Part shown: one piece after another, positions 1 to 12,954 of the stretch
Position numbering within the stretch: position 1 is the stretch's first letter
Layout of the letters: each line of letters starts with the position of its first letter
Source of the DNA: Pycnopodia helianthoides
Lineage: Eukaryota > Echinodermata > Asteroidea > Forcipulatida > Asteriidae
Assembly: GCA_032158295.1 (NCBI GenBank)
Contig: CM063251.1
Coordinates: forward strand, 10,889,016 to 10,953,015
Direction of reading: 5' to 3'
Length of the DNA: 64,000 bases
Notes under the pieces: generated by a model
Told to the model about the DNA's origin: nothing
Seen by the model: the letters and a program-made list of their open reading frames with translations, nothing else
The model's database searches: none
Position numbers and translations under genes: made by a program

Positions 1-159
1 CTTAGCAATGGCTTCAGCTCCTACTCTGTGATCTTATTATGGCTGAGGTTGAGGGAGATCAGATTCTTATTGCAGGTTGTTACGGTGGACAGAGCTGAGC
101 TGATGCCTGATGCTCCCCTGTCTGTTATGTCATTGTGACGCAAGGACAAATTTATCATT
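1..159 (-). CDS. LRRC71: LRRC71 exon 7 with apparent one-base frameshift
   Basis: The acceptor is at 161-160 (cag read on the minus strand). The first base completes a Leu codon with the previous exon. The frame stays open through INLSLRHNDITDRGA and LISLNLSHNKIT and then hits TAG at 23-21. Adding one base near position 24 would continue as VGAEAIAK, the expected next part of this LRR unit. The alternative is a donor site at 24-23, which would leave the following LRR-like bases unexplained. A consensus indel error or a real lesion are both possible. Confidence 0.7.
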
Positions 160-3100
160 CTGTGGAGTGCATATCAAAACCAAAAAAATTAGAACTCTGA
201 TTGAACGAAAAGCCTGTGCAAGTACCGCAAGGAACATCTTTAGAGGATTAGAAAAAAATGTAGCTGAAGAGATTTGCTTTTTGACAACTTCATGTTTATG
301 ATGAATAAGGAAATCTGAAAAAAATGTGTTAATTGTCAATTACATGATTATGCCTTCAAAGTTTGATTCAAAACCTAACCCGCAATTAATTTAGCTAACG
401 AATTTAAATTTTCCTCTTTTCACTCATCCAGGTAGCTACAATCCCAGCTCAAATGCTTGGGCCGCCTGTATACCCTTATCCCTGTCCCCCACTCGATGTT
501 GTCATCATTTCAGATTTATTGGTTTTGGATTCTATTCCCATTTTAAGATTGGATTAATAGGCTTTCGAGTCGGCGGTTTGGTTCACTTTTTATTAACCCT
601 TGCCATCTTAGAATGAGTTAGTCTGGTCGTCTGATTTCTATAGATGTTCTTGCCTTTCTGTTAACAGTCTCATTACATCATTACTAACAGAAGAGTAACA
701 AAATGTTACTTTCTTGTTTAGTTGCATGTTAGTTGAAATCTTGGCCAAATAAATCATAATAATGAGTAAAATAATAATCATAATAGAAACCACCCCATCT
801 GGAGCATAGACCACTCAAAAAGAGTCAACATTGATCGGGGCTGGGGGCCCAATGAGTTACAACCAGGACTGTAGTTTTTAGTCAAAAAGCAGACTCATGC
901 GTGAGATTATTTGCTGTCCGAAATGGTCTGAAACTAGGATCAACATTGTAAGAGGCATGTTAAATTGAAGGCATTTCCACCTTCTGGTCACCCCCTGGAG
1001 TTAAAGATTTCCGGCAGCTTCTGGGAGCAGTGTCCTCAGAGCTAGAGAAGTAGATCGAACAGAGTGTTTCTTTATATCTGTAGAAAACAGCAGCTATTTT
1101 GTTCACTGTGCAGACATAACAAAATTCTGAATTCAAATAAAATTCAATGTTGTAGATCTCGATTTTGCAAAACATCGTATCTCACCAGAAAATGCTCCTT
1201 ACAAGCATTGTATCTCGGCGCTAATTGTTTGTGTGTACATCAGGGGTATTCTAAACGATATACAACGTACTGATAATTTCAAACTCGCATGTAACGCCAG
1301 TGCTATTTTAGGACACGATGATTAAAAGTCTGAAATTGTTCATCCCTGCCAACTGAATTATGGTGGCCCTGAAGAGACATCGCACATCGCAAACGTGTGC
1401 GCATACGTATGCGATGTTGCAAAATTTATCGCGAATGTGTGCGCACACGTATGCAATGTCGTGAAACAAATCGCGAATATGTGCGCACACGTATGCATGT
1501 CGTGAAACATGCGCACACGTATGCAATGTCGTGAAACAAATCGCGAATATTGTGCCATGTCCCTTCAGGGCCACCGTACTGAATACCAAGGTGTGGTGTA
1601 CACTTACAGACTGTCTTCTCCCATGACACAGGCCCATGGTTCTTCAGGGATGGGGTTACCTTCTATCACAACATTTCTGTGGCCCAAAAAAAAATACATT
1701 AAACAAAAAACCATTATTGGTGAAGGGTAAAATGTTGTGTTTACGTGACGTTAGATACAAAGTCCTGTAATTATGCCTCCACTAATCTTTTGAATGTTTT
1801 CTTAACAACGATTATGATTTTTCGAAATTTCCCTTCCAGCTTCGCCTTGAATGATTTTATTTGAATGGAGAAAACAAAAAAAAGTTAAGGCAAGAAAAGA
1901 AATGAGGAATACAAACAAAAGTGTCTATTTCTCTTGTTTCCTTTTGTGGACTAGATCTAGTTGCACAACGTTACTTTTCTCTCTGAACACTTTAAAGGCA
2001 CAGTACACGTTTGGTAATGACTCTGAAAATTAATGGCAATAAAAACTTACTTGGTAAGAAGTACAGCAGCTTTGGGTAGTATAATGAATTTTGAGACACT
2101 TTTAACTTCGAAGTACTACGGTTATGGAAAACATAAATTTTTATCCCCCAAAATTTGAATCTATTGTGTATTCCTATGGGGAATATTCTTTCTGCGTGGA
2201 AATATTTGCTCCGGTTTTTCGGTGATATCTCAAAAACCTTTTGAAGTGAAATTTTCACATGTTAGTTTTATTGTACGTACTTGTATTTATATAGGATTAA
2301 CACAACCAGTGGGCTCCAATTACCAAACGTGTACTGTACCTTTAACTATTCCCTAAAGATTGTACACAATTATTAGAAATCACAGATCTCACTTCAGGCA
2401 GTACTTACTTCAGGTTTGGGCACTGAGGAAAAATAGCAGCTAAATCTCTAAAGGTCTTGTCTGTAAGTCCAGTATTCCAGAGGCTAAACAAATTAAAAGA
2501 GGAGGAAAACAGAAATATTCACTAGTAATTAAAAGGGTTCAAGGTAGGGTCATACCTTGGCAAGTACTAACAAAATTAATGCCATAAAAAGATTACTTAG
2601 TGAGAAGCACTGCAGCTGTTGATAGCATAAACCATTTTGAGAAAGGATTCCCCTAAAAGTAGTATGGTTTGGAAAATTTTTCCCCAAAACACATTTGAAT
2701 CTTAAAAAATGATTCATGCATAAATTGTTTCTCAGATTTCTGAGGGTTGGTGTCCGTTTGCAAATGTTGCGGCCAGAGGTGCGGTTGGTACCAACTGTCA
2801 AATTGCAAAGTGGATGGAGTCGACATTGAGTTAAAATATCGTGACAGTGTTTTACTGTTTTGTCAGCGAGTAGGCACTGTAATTCAGTTGATACTTTCTG
2901 CACATGACTTTTGTTGTATCTTTCTTAATAACTTTGCCTATAAATCAGCATTACGTACAACAACAAAAATTCTATGACCCTACCTTTATGTTTGGCGTTG
3001 TTTATCAATATATAAAATGTACACAAAGCCCTGTTATTATAAAATGTTTTGGATTAATGTGTACAAATTTGTCCAAATTCTGATGTAGCCAATTTGGCAA

Positions 3101-6100
3101 AATAGTTAATGGTACTAATTATGTGCACACGTTTTCAAATCTGAGATGATATTTTAGTCCTCTTCCATCATAAATGTGCAGTGCATCATTTGCACAATGC
3201 TATACTTACTTGATTGTATGGAGCTTTTCTATTGTAGGAAAACAACTTTTGAAGATTCCAACCATCATGTCGTCTATTTTCCATCCTAAAGAAAAGGTAA
3301 TACACAAATTATCAAACCTTCCACACCATGGTGTTAGCCAGGAGGGGCACCTGTGTGCATTCTTATTGCTGTTTTCAATGTGGACACCCTAATTTACCTT
3401 TACTTGACAGTAAGTGCAAACTTTTGACAATTTGTTCATCAATTTACAGCAAATGCTGACATACTATTCCAAAATTCAGGATAAGAGTTTGTGATAGATT
3501 AAAGTTGAATAACAAAGCCCCTGCTCAGCACAATTGTCTATGCGTTGCAAATTTGAGGGTCACTATGAGATTGGCCGCAAGACCCAATCAGGCAACAACA
3601 AGAACTTGTTTGAAAACTTAAAGCACCATCAAACCAGAACCAAAAACGATCTCCTTGATCTCCACTGGAAAGGGAAATCCCAATTTACATTGATTTACCC
3701 TCTTGTTTATAAGTATAAACTGCACTCTACTTTGTCTTTAAAGCCTCTTATCCAACATTACCTCATGACTTAGACTTTACCTGGTTTGTTAAGTCTTGAT
3801 AGACTTGTCCAAGTCTTTTTTTGGTTTTTAACTTACCTCTTATATAGATCTCTGTGACAGTCGCTGGTTTATCTTCATTCTCCATCTCAACCTGTACACA
3901 GGGTTTGAAGTACGCAAACCGCTCCTTAGTGACGTAAGTCTTTGGTTTGGGTTCTTCCTCTGTATCGTCTGCAGTCTCTTCGGGGGGAGTGGGGTCCTTT
4001 GCCTTGGGGTCCGGGGGAGGCGGGGTGCCGGGTCTCTTGGCTCGTATCACCACGGATGGGATTTCGCTGGGGGCCAGGCCCGCTCGCCGACAAAGCTCTG
4101 TGAAATCTGCATCAAAGTGTCCAGTGCATGTGTAGGGTTCTGTGGGAGACAAATTGGCAGAATTGTCATTGCAACTTTTTGTATTCTAGTCAGAAGCTGC
4201 CCACACAATCACAAATATTCCACACAACGCATTGCCCAAATGTTTGGATTTCGATAAACCGGTTTGACTTGGTTTACAGAGTGGATGTTTAGGGGAACAG
4301 CATTATATCCCATCAATTTCAAGCAAAATTATGCAAGACTTGGGGTTGTGAGGATTAAGTACTGTAGGTATGAATTGAGTGCTATTACTGAATACTTCTT
4401 AGCTCTTCTTTAGCAAAAATCATTACTTTATCAAAACAAGACGCTGTTCTCATCTAGAACAGGTGTAGCTGGCGGGAATGGGTTTGTGTGTAAAAAATAT
4501 ATAAATAACTTTCAAAACTGCTCAACAATCATAATTATTATCCAACTTTGTTTACAAAATGTTTTTTCTCCCCAACACTTTCTGTTCATTGCATTGATAA
4601 GAAAACAAGAAAACGTACATTAAAAAATACAAACAGAATTGTCAGATTTTATCTTATCAGGGCCTTACCTGGTACTTTATTGACATCATCCTCAGAGGCT
4701 TCCTGAGATGTAGAGGCAGCCACCTTCTCTTTCATTGCCTTCTCTGTACGTTTACCCATCTTCACTTTCTTTACAATACTGCAATGCGGATTACAAAGTA
4801 CATGTTTAGTGACCTGAATGAAATACACTAATTGACTAATCTTGTCTATTAATTAGGTTGTATTGCATTCAAACTATACAAGGGGCACAAAATTGTTCAA
4901 TGGCCTGACGTTTTCGACCTTAGCAGAGTCTTAACTCGAAGGCTTCATTCATGAAAGACTCAGCTAGGGTCGAAACACCAGACCCATTAACTATATTTTG
5001 TATTTATACCTTTTGGTTGGTAAGCAGTTTGCAACAGCTATTATCAATTTGTTTGTTTTTTATCAAATTGAAAGGGGAAAAGAACAATTGACCGAAAATA
5101 TACCAAATCATTCTATAGGGATATGGAAAGCTTATTTTCAACTCATGCCAAATGATTGGGTGTCAGATTAAAAGAGATAAAAATAATTTACAAAATCATA
5201 AATTGATTAAATTGTTCCACAAAACACAAGCCTGATGGATATGAAAATACATGTACATGATATGAATGAATTGCCAACATTGCTAACACTACATGCTGAA
5301 TATTTAGCTATACATTTTGAACGGTATATTAATAAATGCATGCAGTGAATGTTGATACATTACATTACAAAATGCAAATCGGAAGTGGAAGTAAACGTGT
5401 TGAAACATGGATCTCTTCTACAAAAACATGAGGCTTACTCATAAAATTTACACAATGAGCATTCAGTACCAGCTAAGATGTAAAAATGAACAATGATTAA
5501 TTGGTATAAAATGAGCCAAATGCAGTATGAATAAACATGTTACTTGCATTGAATGGGCTATATCTTATTCTGTACAGGGCTCGAATTTGACACTGGACCG
5601 CTGGCCCGAGGCCAGTGATTTTAGCACTGGGCCAGTAAACTCAGGACTGGATAAGTCCGGCAGTCTTGTGTTTTCAATTCAATAACAGTACATGTACCTC
5701 ACTCTATGATATCTTGAACAGAAACAAATTATGTTCAAATGCTGACTTTGAGTACGATAAAAAAAAAAAAACACTTTCAATTCTATTGAGTAATGATTTA
5801 CCTTAAAGACAAATGAGGTAAATCTTCTCTTACATTTAGTGCTCGTTCAAGTAAAAACAGTGAAATGTGTGTTAAATTGTACAAGGAAGTCTTTCCTCGG
5901 TTTGAATCTGGTCTTGTATAATTATTTCTGGTCCAGTAAACATTTTGAGATAAAATTTGAGCCCTGCTGTAACAGATAGATATTTCTGGTAATGAAACCA
6001 AGGATACCTGATAAGTGAACTTAAAACCACTGTAGCTCCCAAGTTCGAGGAAATCTGTAAACAAGGGTGCTTGCTATGTGAACCAAAAACACAGGGGTTA

Positions 6101-9100
6101 ACCCCTACTCTTCCACGACAAGTGTTCTGGGTTCTTTTACGTACACTACCAGCCCCAGTAGTACGACAGGACCTACATCTTAATGTTCCATTAAAAGAAC
6201 AAAGCAAATGATAAGGAATCTGCCTGAAAGATTGAACTGTGCACAGCAAACCGAACTACATGTACTAACACTCCTGCGATGAAACTACACTAGTTACATC
6301 ATCCTTGTTACATGATCAAAGCAAACAAACGCCACATCGGTAGTTAATTTCCCGTTGTGAAAATCTACGTCAAATTTTAAGGATTGCTATTTTTCTTACT
6401 CCTCGGACAAGGTTAAAAAGTGCGGAGGAGAACAAAATGCACTCGTACTCCTTAAAAATGAAGGTCTGATCAATGTGCAAAGCCAAATGAAAGATGGACT
6501 CAAATGCAAGTGGGACGCCTACTAGTCAAGTATCTACACACAAGATTTCATGTTGGCACTACTAAAACTACCCTATGTGGAAAGGGGCCTCCTAAACAAT
6601 CCCTACTTTAAAAAAAACCTCTTTAAATTACACTTAGCGTTCATAATACACTTGTCTCCATTTTGCCTTCTTAAACTGTCTACTGTACACGTCATGACAC
6701 CAAATGCAAAAGTGATTTAAACGTTAATTAAATGTACAGTAAGTCTCAGACTATGTAGGCTTAACAATAAGGGTTCATACAGCTCATGCATGTTTTCCTT
6801 TCTGCCCTATGTGTCTTTATGCATGTCACTTGTTGGAAAATGTCTGAATTAATTATGTACACCTTTAAAGAGAATAGAATCCAGCCTCGCTACCATGGGC
6901 AGCGCGCCATACTTGTATTGAAACCTCTCGTCACCAACCCCTGGAAGGTGTGTGCTGAAAAAACGACGCTGATTAGCTAACTTAAAGTGACTGTTCTGTG
7001 TGCGTGCTTGTAAAAAACTTGCGAGTGCTTGTAGTGCGCTTAGTCTGCGAGTGTCAAATGCAAGTATTTTGACGTAATCCACTCACAATTGAATCATGTT
7101 TTTACACCGACACCATAAACTTCATACAGTTAGACATGTCACAAGATCAAAGAAGAACATAGAGTTATATATAAGAACTAGAGGGCGCACTGGCAGTACT
7201 GCGTGCACAAACGCGCTGGGACCGCAAGGAGACACGACCGCCATTTAATAGAGGGCAAAATTGAGTTTGAAATATACGATGTGCGTATGGTAAATGCACG
7301 CATCACGCGCTCGGTGTTCATGTTGTTGTTTTGCGTACAGTAAAGTAATGGTAGTGGTAGTACTTAAAACATGGCCGCACCACCCGCGCGACGAGTCACG
7401 TAACTTGGCTAGTGCGCCCTCTAGTTCTTCTATATTTAACTCTATGAAGAAGAATGAGAGGGGACCAGTTGCTCTATGACTTGATGCCTCTTTTGATCAC
7501 GCACTCTGTGTACATTTCTAACATAGAATGGGTCCACCACAGGACTAATACAATATCCAATATATTTGGATATTACAAAAGTCACGCTTCCAGGGAGTTA
7601 TGATTGAGCAAGGCAGTCTTGGGGAAAATGGCGTGGCGAGATCGCACATCACTGGGAATGAGGTTGGATGGAATCATCTATTCAGGATACTTACATACAT
7701 ACCTAGTACTTGTTTTTTAAAAAGAAATTAAATGATGCAATTTAAACAGACTCTTTAAATAATCCCAACTGTTCAGAAAACATGATTGGGTGATTGGTGA
7801 AATTTCTTAAGCGAATATTTCCGATGCGAGGAAATGGTGATGAAAGGGAAAGTTTGACACTGACGATACTCACTTGCTCATTGTTTAGTCTTGACAAACA
7901 TGCAAGCAAACACGTGGGATGCGATACATACACAGAAACTGGGATTCTGGGAAGTAACATTGAACCCACCATTCAAAGCATCAATCAAAATGATCAAACA
8001 AACGATAACCAAAATTGAATTCCATGGGCTGATGGGTCTTTCAAACTACTTTTGCAAAGAAATCGAAACACACACTGCGACTGCTGCCTACATTGCTACT
8101 GCATGTTGAAACTACCAAACACAATTAAGTATGGCCTACATGCTTAATGGACAAAGTAACAGTCAAATGCTATCAAGGGAAAAGGTTTATCAACAACCGT
8201 CCACCTTCCAAAGGCAGTCTTACACGTTTTATCTGGTCTTGGAATAATGTTTTATTTTGAAAAACCCCACCCCAGGCTTGGAATTACATGGAAGCCACAG
8301 AGGCCATGACCTCTGTTACCCTAGTCTTTGCCTTGGTGGCCCCTCAAAAGTTTCCTGTTGATTACGAGTACTTGGCTTTCCTTTCCAGTGGACAAGTAAA
8401 AATGACCATGCCCTTTCAAAGATGAAATTCCAGGCTTGCCACTCCCACAGTATGGGACACAAGGAAACAAAGTTTCAGCTAAGTTTAGTTATTCTATCAG
8501 GTAAAACAATAACAAAAAATGGTTGCAGAATTTTTCACTATTGCCTAGGAAGCGACCCCTTTATAAATATAATCCAGTGCGTCAGTCAGTGGCAGTGCAA
8601 CAGAGCCAGGGCTTAGTTCGAGTGACGGGACCCCAACAATGCTCTTTTATTACATTTGGAAATTATCTGGCGCTAGACCCAGCAACTGAGGCACATCGCC
8701 ATATTTGTTATAACACTCACACTGTTTGAAGAGGACTGGGAATGACGGTAAGAATTTATTGCTTTATAACAATTTTAAATTTGCGGAGTGGATTTTCTTG
8801 ACCCATGCAACGCTCAATGAGATTCCAAGGAACACGTAGAGCCTAATTTTGGCGAGATCCGATTTCAAATGAGAACTCCAGGTGCAGAAACGTAAATGAA
8901 AAAAAGTTTTGTATTGTAGTTTGTACATGGACCTCTATGAGGTTCATGGAACCTCATAATTCTAGGAGTAGATTGATGCTACCTATGGATGTGGACATAG
9001 GGCCAAGACGTGGAGGGGAGTCCAACGTATTTGGTACTATTTATGGGGCTAAAGTAGTAATGTACAACTGCAGTAGTCAAAATTCCAAAAAGGAGTACCG

Positions 9101-12100
9101 TACCCCAGTTATTTGTGGGTCTAACCTTAACCATGCTAAACCTGGCCTGCCTGGCCATATGGGAATTTAGACACCAGATAATGTCTAAAATAATATAAAA
9201 AGGTGATGTTAGTCCAGCAATTCGGACTAACCAGGGCGCAGTGTACATGTACGTGTGTGTACAACAAGTACTTGAATTGACATTATCAGTCATTACGGTA
9301 CGACAGATTGGAATGGTCTTACTTTACTCGTGCGTACCCGTGCGTGAGATGTAACGTTAGTTTTACCATAGAGAAAGGACAGGCAGGGGCCAGGGTTTAT
9401 ACAATTTAATAATAACATTGTTACCTATACTAAGTAACACTTAAAATACAAACAAATACAACAATTATGAATCATAAAAACATGTTTAAGAAGCAATGAA
9501 GAAGATGGTTTAAAACAAAGTTTACCTAATTTTGCATTCAGACTGCCCCTTCGATGTAAATTTTAACTTACAAAACTCAAACAAACCGTTCGAGAACCTT
9601 ACTCCATTCCTTGCACGTACTTAGTGACTGCCGAATTACACCCATTAAATCAATCAAAATAAAGTACACATACACAAAACGTTACAACATAGTACCACAT
9701 ATAATCACGTTTTTTACGACTTTTTGTTGAGCATGAAGCTATTAGAACCACAACTTATCATTATTCATTTACTAATAGAAACCAATAAGTTGGAAAACAA
9801 AGGTCTTTGGTATTTGTTTTATCACTATTTGTTTCATTGTTACCAAAATCAATCCGCATTGAGTCCGTGATGCGGTTGGCTAGCAACAGTAGCAGAATTG
9901 CAGCGCCCTCATTCGGTCAAGTAAGGTCACTGGACGGGGTGTCCAGATGGATTATCTAGTGGAAATTGACAGTGTCAACTTTCACGGTGTGTGAAAACAC
10001 ATAAAATAATTATTGCTGGTAAATTGCAGCTGGATGAAGGAGTGGTGGCATAATAAATTCAATTATACCTGCCTTAAAACTACTTCTTTTAACTGAAATT
10101 ATTACAGCTGTTCCACAATTTGTTTGTTCTTCCTTTGTAAGAAGCTTTTAACTCTTTTTCTTGTGATGGGTAGGTAGGCCGCTGGTAGAGAGGTGAGCAA
10201 CACGGTTAGTAGGGAATTTCAGAAATAAATAAATGACTACAGTATTAATAAAACATATTAAAAACTACATACTTTTGTATTAGCGCTTAAGATTGTAACT
10301 TAAAAGGGTGAAACAAACCAATTCAATAATGAGAAGAAAAAAAACCCATAATCGAATGAAAAAATGTGAGATTGAAGAGGGACACAAAACTGCCTAATTC
10401 ATTTATGATTAGTTTACCAAACGGTCTTTTGCCACGGTTTTTCTAATTACTGTCCAGTATGGTGACATGGAATATAAGTAGGCCAGCCTATATCGCGCGA
10501 AGACCCATCGGATGAAACCAAATTTGCAGGCCCCGTTGCCAGATAAACATTTCTCCTCGCTGAAGATTCTTACGACGAGAAACACTAATTAGTCCCATTT
10601 GGCAAAGGGTCTGCATTATAATACAAAGGCCTATTATTATAAGAAGTCTGCCAAAAAGCAATGGGATGATCATGATTCGTCAAGCAGAATTACACTCACG
10701 CTGACGTTCCAGAACACGCAAAACAAACACTACACGATATGAGGCCTAAGCACTTCCCTTCCAGATCCAGCATGTTCAGGGAGAGATCAACATACCAAGG
10801 CACTACTGATCCAGATGAACGGTTTAAGAATTTGAGCCTTCTTTTGCAAAAGGTTGAGCTTAAAAGATTTACGCTATTCTTAGCAGGCTACATTGGTAAC
10901 AACAAAATGATGATTATTTTGAACCTTTTCCATTGGGGCTAGCGGAAAACGGGCCAAAGATAAGTGCGTGTGGGCGTTTGCCGTTAGTTAGTTAGTTGTT
11001 TGTTTGTTTGTTTGTTTGTTTGTTTGTTTGTTGTTCGTTTTTTGGTTTGTTGGGGGATTGCAATTCCACGTATAGGACTAAACCATTCATGTGTGCATTT
11101 GTTGTGCATTGTGCATCTCATGGGGGGGGGGGCAAGCGGGCAAGGGTCCTAAGAGAGGGTGCTCCTATCCCATGTCTCCGCTAGTCACACCACTGCTTCG
11201 GCTTGGGATGGGCACATGTAGAATCCTTATGACGATGGCAGAACATTACAAACTGATCGATGACCCAACACTTTTGCTGAATGTAGCCTATCGGCAGCAT
11301 ATTTTACCTGCAGGGTGACGATTCACCCTTGCTCTATGACTTTAGGCCTACAATTACGAAGTGGGGAAAACGTTTTATTTGTAGTGCCATTCGCTCTCAA
11401 AGGAGCGTTGTAATTAAACACCAACAGCAGAAAGGCTTTACACTTACAGCTCTGTAACAGAGTTTGAGGCCCTACTCGTAATTGTATCGGAATAAGGGAA
11501 CAAGGTATATTGTAGGCCTACTTGACTTATTCCCATTAAAGACACTGGACACCTTGGTAATTGTCAAAGACCAGTCTTTTAACTTGGTGTATCTCAACAT
11601 ATGCACAAAATAACAAACCTGTGAAAATTTGAACCCAATTGGTCGTCGAAGTTGCGAGATAATAATGGAAGAAAAAACACCCTTGTCACACGAAGTTGTG
11701 TGCTTTCAGATGCTTGATTTCGAGACCTCACGCGTGAGGTTTCAAAACCAATTCAAATATTTTACTGAGAAATTAATTCTTTCTCAAAAACTACGTTACT
11801 TCAGAGGGAGCCATTTCTCACAATGTGTTATACTATCAACAGCTCTCCATTGCTCGTTACCAAGTAAGTTTTTATGCTAACAATTATTTTGAGTAACTAC
11901 TAATAGTGTCCAGTGCCTTTAAAGGTACTGTACATAATTTGATTATAGTCGCAACTTTGTGATCAACCATATACATGAAATAACAAACCTGTGAAAATTT
12001 GGGTTTAATCTGTTGTGTGAGTCAGGAGAAAATAATAACATGTTCTCTTTTTTTTAAGACACATGACCATAATGTTATAGAGCCGTTGTGCTGATATTTG

Positions 12101-12954
12101 TATCCTGTATAAATATCTTAAAATAAATAAATAAAATAAAAAAAAAAAAAAAAAACATGCACAATTTTCAGCACAGAAACACATCATCATTAATTTTGGT
12201 TCCAGCAACCGTCTTCAGCTGTGTTGTTATGTTTTTAGATACAGTTTTCTCGACTGATGACTTCATTTCAGAGGGAAATATTAGAAGAAATGGTTCTAGT
12301 ATGAACAACCAGTAAGCTTTCAGACAATTTATGTTTTTACCCTTGCCAATATTGTGTAATACCTTTAAAAATTGTTTTGCACACGTAGGTCTACCGTGTT
12401 ACACACATACAATTTAACAATATTAATTACGTGTCAACCACGACGATGACAGTTGGTAGTCGATAAGTAGCCTATACGTGAACATAGCCTTTTTGAGGTA
12501 TGGTGGACACCATGAGTGTACTGTTTGGTTTGGGTGTAGACAGACAAAAAACAAATATTGTCCTATAGTAATGTGTCCACCATTATCTCAACATGGCTAA
12601 TTGCAATGAGTGAACTTCTCGAGCTTCAGCATTGATTCTCAACATCACAAAGAGTCGGATCATATTTCGGAAACCTCTTTCCATATTGAGTTAAGAAGTT
12701 CGATATTATCGCAGTCTCAAAATCTAAAAATCAACTGTCCTTTTTTCGAATGATAGGCTAAGTCGTACTATTGAAAACATCTGAATGCCAACGCTTATGT
12801 GCACGATCGGGGCGAAAAAAACCCAACTGAAATACAAATTTAAAAAATCAACATCAAATTTGTAAAAAAGACACTGCGCAAATATTTATACTTTATGACA
12901 AAACACATACCCCACAAATCTTCCCTTCGCCGGGTCGTCCACTCCGTCGGACAT
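1..12954 (-). CDS. LRRC71: LRRC71 homologue, 5' part (seven exons, continues past the left edge)
   Basis: Leucine-rich-repeat protein of the LRRC71 family; molecular role not established, ciliary association is inference. Exons (minus strand): 12954-12911, 4778-4669, 4139-3837, 3285-3210, 2483-2409, 1676-1608 and 159-1. All junctions are GT-AG and phases agree (2,1,1,2,2,2). The ATG at 12954 opens MSDGVDDPAKGRFVG. Exon 3 has the family's N-terminal block YTCTGHFDADFTELC, a proline-rich acidic linker, then YFKPCVQVEMENED and TEIYIRG. Exon 4 gives WKIDDMMVGIFKSC, exon 5 LWNTGLTDKTFRDLA, exon 6 EGNPIPEEPW, and exon 7 two LRR units, INLSLRHNDITDRGA and LISLNLSHNKIT. These align in order with human LRRC71 as I remember it. 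Exon 7 meets an in-frame TAG at 23-21 just before a stretch that would continue the LRR one frame over. The gene is otherwise intact here. Confidence 0.9.
1361..1576. mobile_element. Small TIR element (MITE) with internal tandem repeats
   Basis: Terminal inverted repeats of about 20 bp (core GGTGGCCCTGAAG.GACAT, one mismatch) lie at 1361-1380 and 1557-1576, flanked by TA on both sides, as for a Tc1/mariner-type insertion. The interior (about 1381-1555) repeats a unit built on GTGCGCACACGTATGCAATG and GTCGTGAAACAAATCGCGAA. It sits in LRRC71 intron 6, about 32 bp from the exon 6 donor. Confidence 0.7.
1992..2345. mobile_element. TTAA-flanked TIR element (GGCACAGTACACG type)
   Basis: The left end AAAGGCACAGTACACGTTTG and the right end CAAACGTGTACTGTACCTTT form an imperfect inverted repeat bordered by TTAA. 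It lies in LRRC71 intron 5. A half-copy of the same family is at about 19741-19930. Confidence 0.7.
2539..2987. mobile_element. TIR element (AGGTAGGGTCATA type)
   Basis: Inverted ends AAGGTAGGGTCATA at 2541 and TATGACCCTACCTTT ending near 2987. No coding capacity. It lies in LRRC71 intron 4, just upstream of exon 5. Confidence 0.6.
4898..4990. repeat. Short foldback
   Basis: The left arm around CGACCTTAGCAGAGTC (from 4914) pairs with GACTCAGCTAGGGTCG (to 4972). The imperfect pairing extends outward through CAATGG.CTGACG and its complement near 4988. Confidence 0.5.
5574..5970. mobile_element. TIR element (ACAGGGCTCGAATTT type)
   Basis: ACAGGGCTCGAATTTGA at 5574 is mirrored by TAAAATTTGAGCCCTG ending near 5966. 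The interior has CTGG-rich short repeats and an A tract. Non-coding. Confidence 0.6.
7158..7446. mobile_element. TIR element (AGAACTAGAGGGCGCACT type)
   Basis: Arms of about 34 bp: 7158-7191 reads CATAGAGTTA...AGAACTAGAGGGCGCACT and 7411-7446 is its near-perfect reverse complement. The 220 bp interior is non-coding. Confidence 0.8.
10995..11030. repeat. (GTTT)n microsatellite
   Basis: About nine GTTT units. The translated FVCLFVCLFVC run across it is an artefact. Confidence 0.9.
11536..11922. mobile_element. TTAA-flanked TIR element (CACTGGACAC type)
   Basis: TTAAAGACACTGGACAC at the left and GTGTCCAGTGCCTTTAA at the right form TIRs sharing TTAA. The interior includes CTCACGCGTGAG and TTACCAAGTAAG-type motifs. 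I recall this family as very common in sea-star DNA (memory, not a search). Confidence 0.75.
11919..12369. mobile_element. Second TTAA-type element abutting the previous one
   Basis: Begins TTAAAGGTACTGTAC directly after the preceding element and ends GTGTAATACCTTTAA. It shares the interior phrase AACAAACCTGTGAAAATTTG. It contains an A-rich tract near 12130. The two may be nested or tandem insertions. Confidence 0.55.

Larger units (their letters stand above)
4779..12910 (-). other. LRRC71: LRRC71 intron 1 (about 8.1 kb), mobile-element rich
   Basis: Bounded by GTATGT (donor, 12910) and CAG (acceptor, 4779). No supported coding sequence. It holds a short foldback (4898-4990), TIR elements at 5574-5970, 7158-7446, 11536-11922 and 11919-12369, a GTTT microsatellite at 10995-11030, a poly-G run near 11123 and an A-rich tract near 12130. 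Confidence 0.8.

Noticed and set aside
960..1045. Minus-strand exon-like stretch after a TTCTCTAG acceptor, first considered as the missing LRRC71 exon
   Set aside because: Its frames do not match the family, and the segment at 1676-1608 fits the expected EGNP block with exact phases on both sides.
1381..1555. Regular repeats resembling a CRISPR array
   Set aside because: The repeats are contiguous variants without unique spacers, inside a TIR element, in animal DNA.
10996..11184. Frame reading FVCLFVCLFVC
   Set aside because: It is a translation of the GTTT microsatellite.
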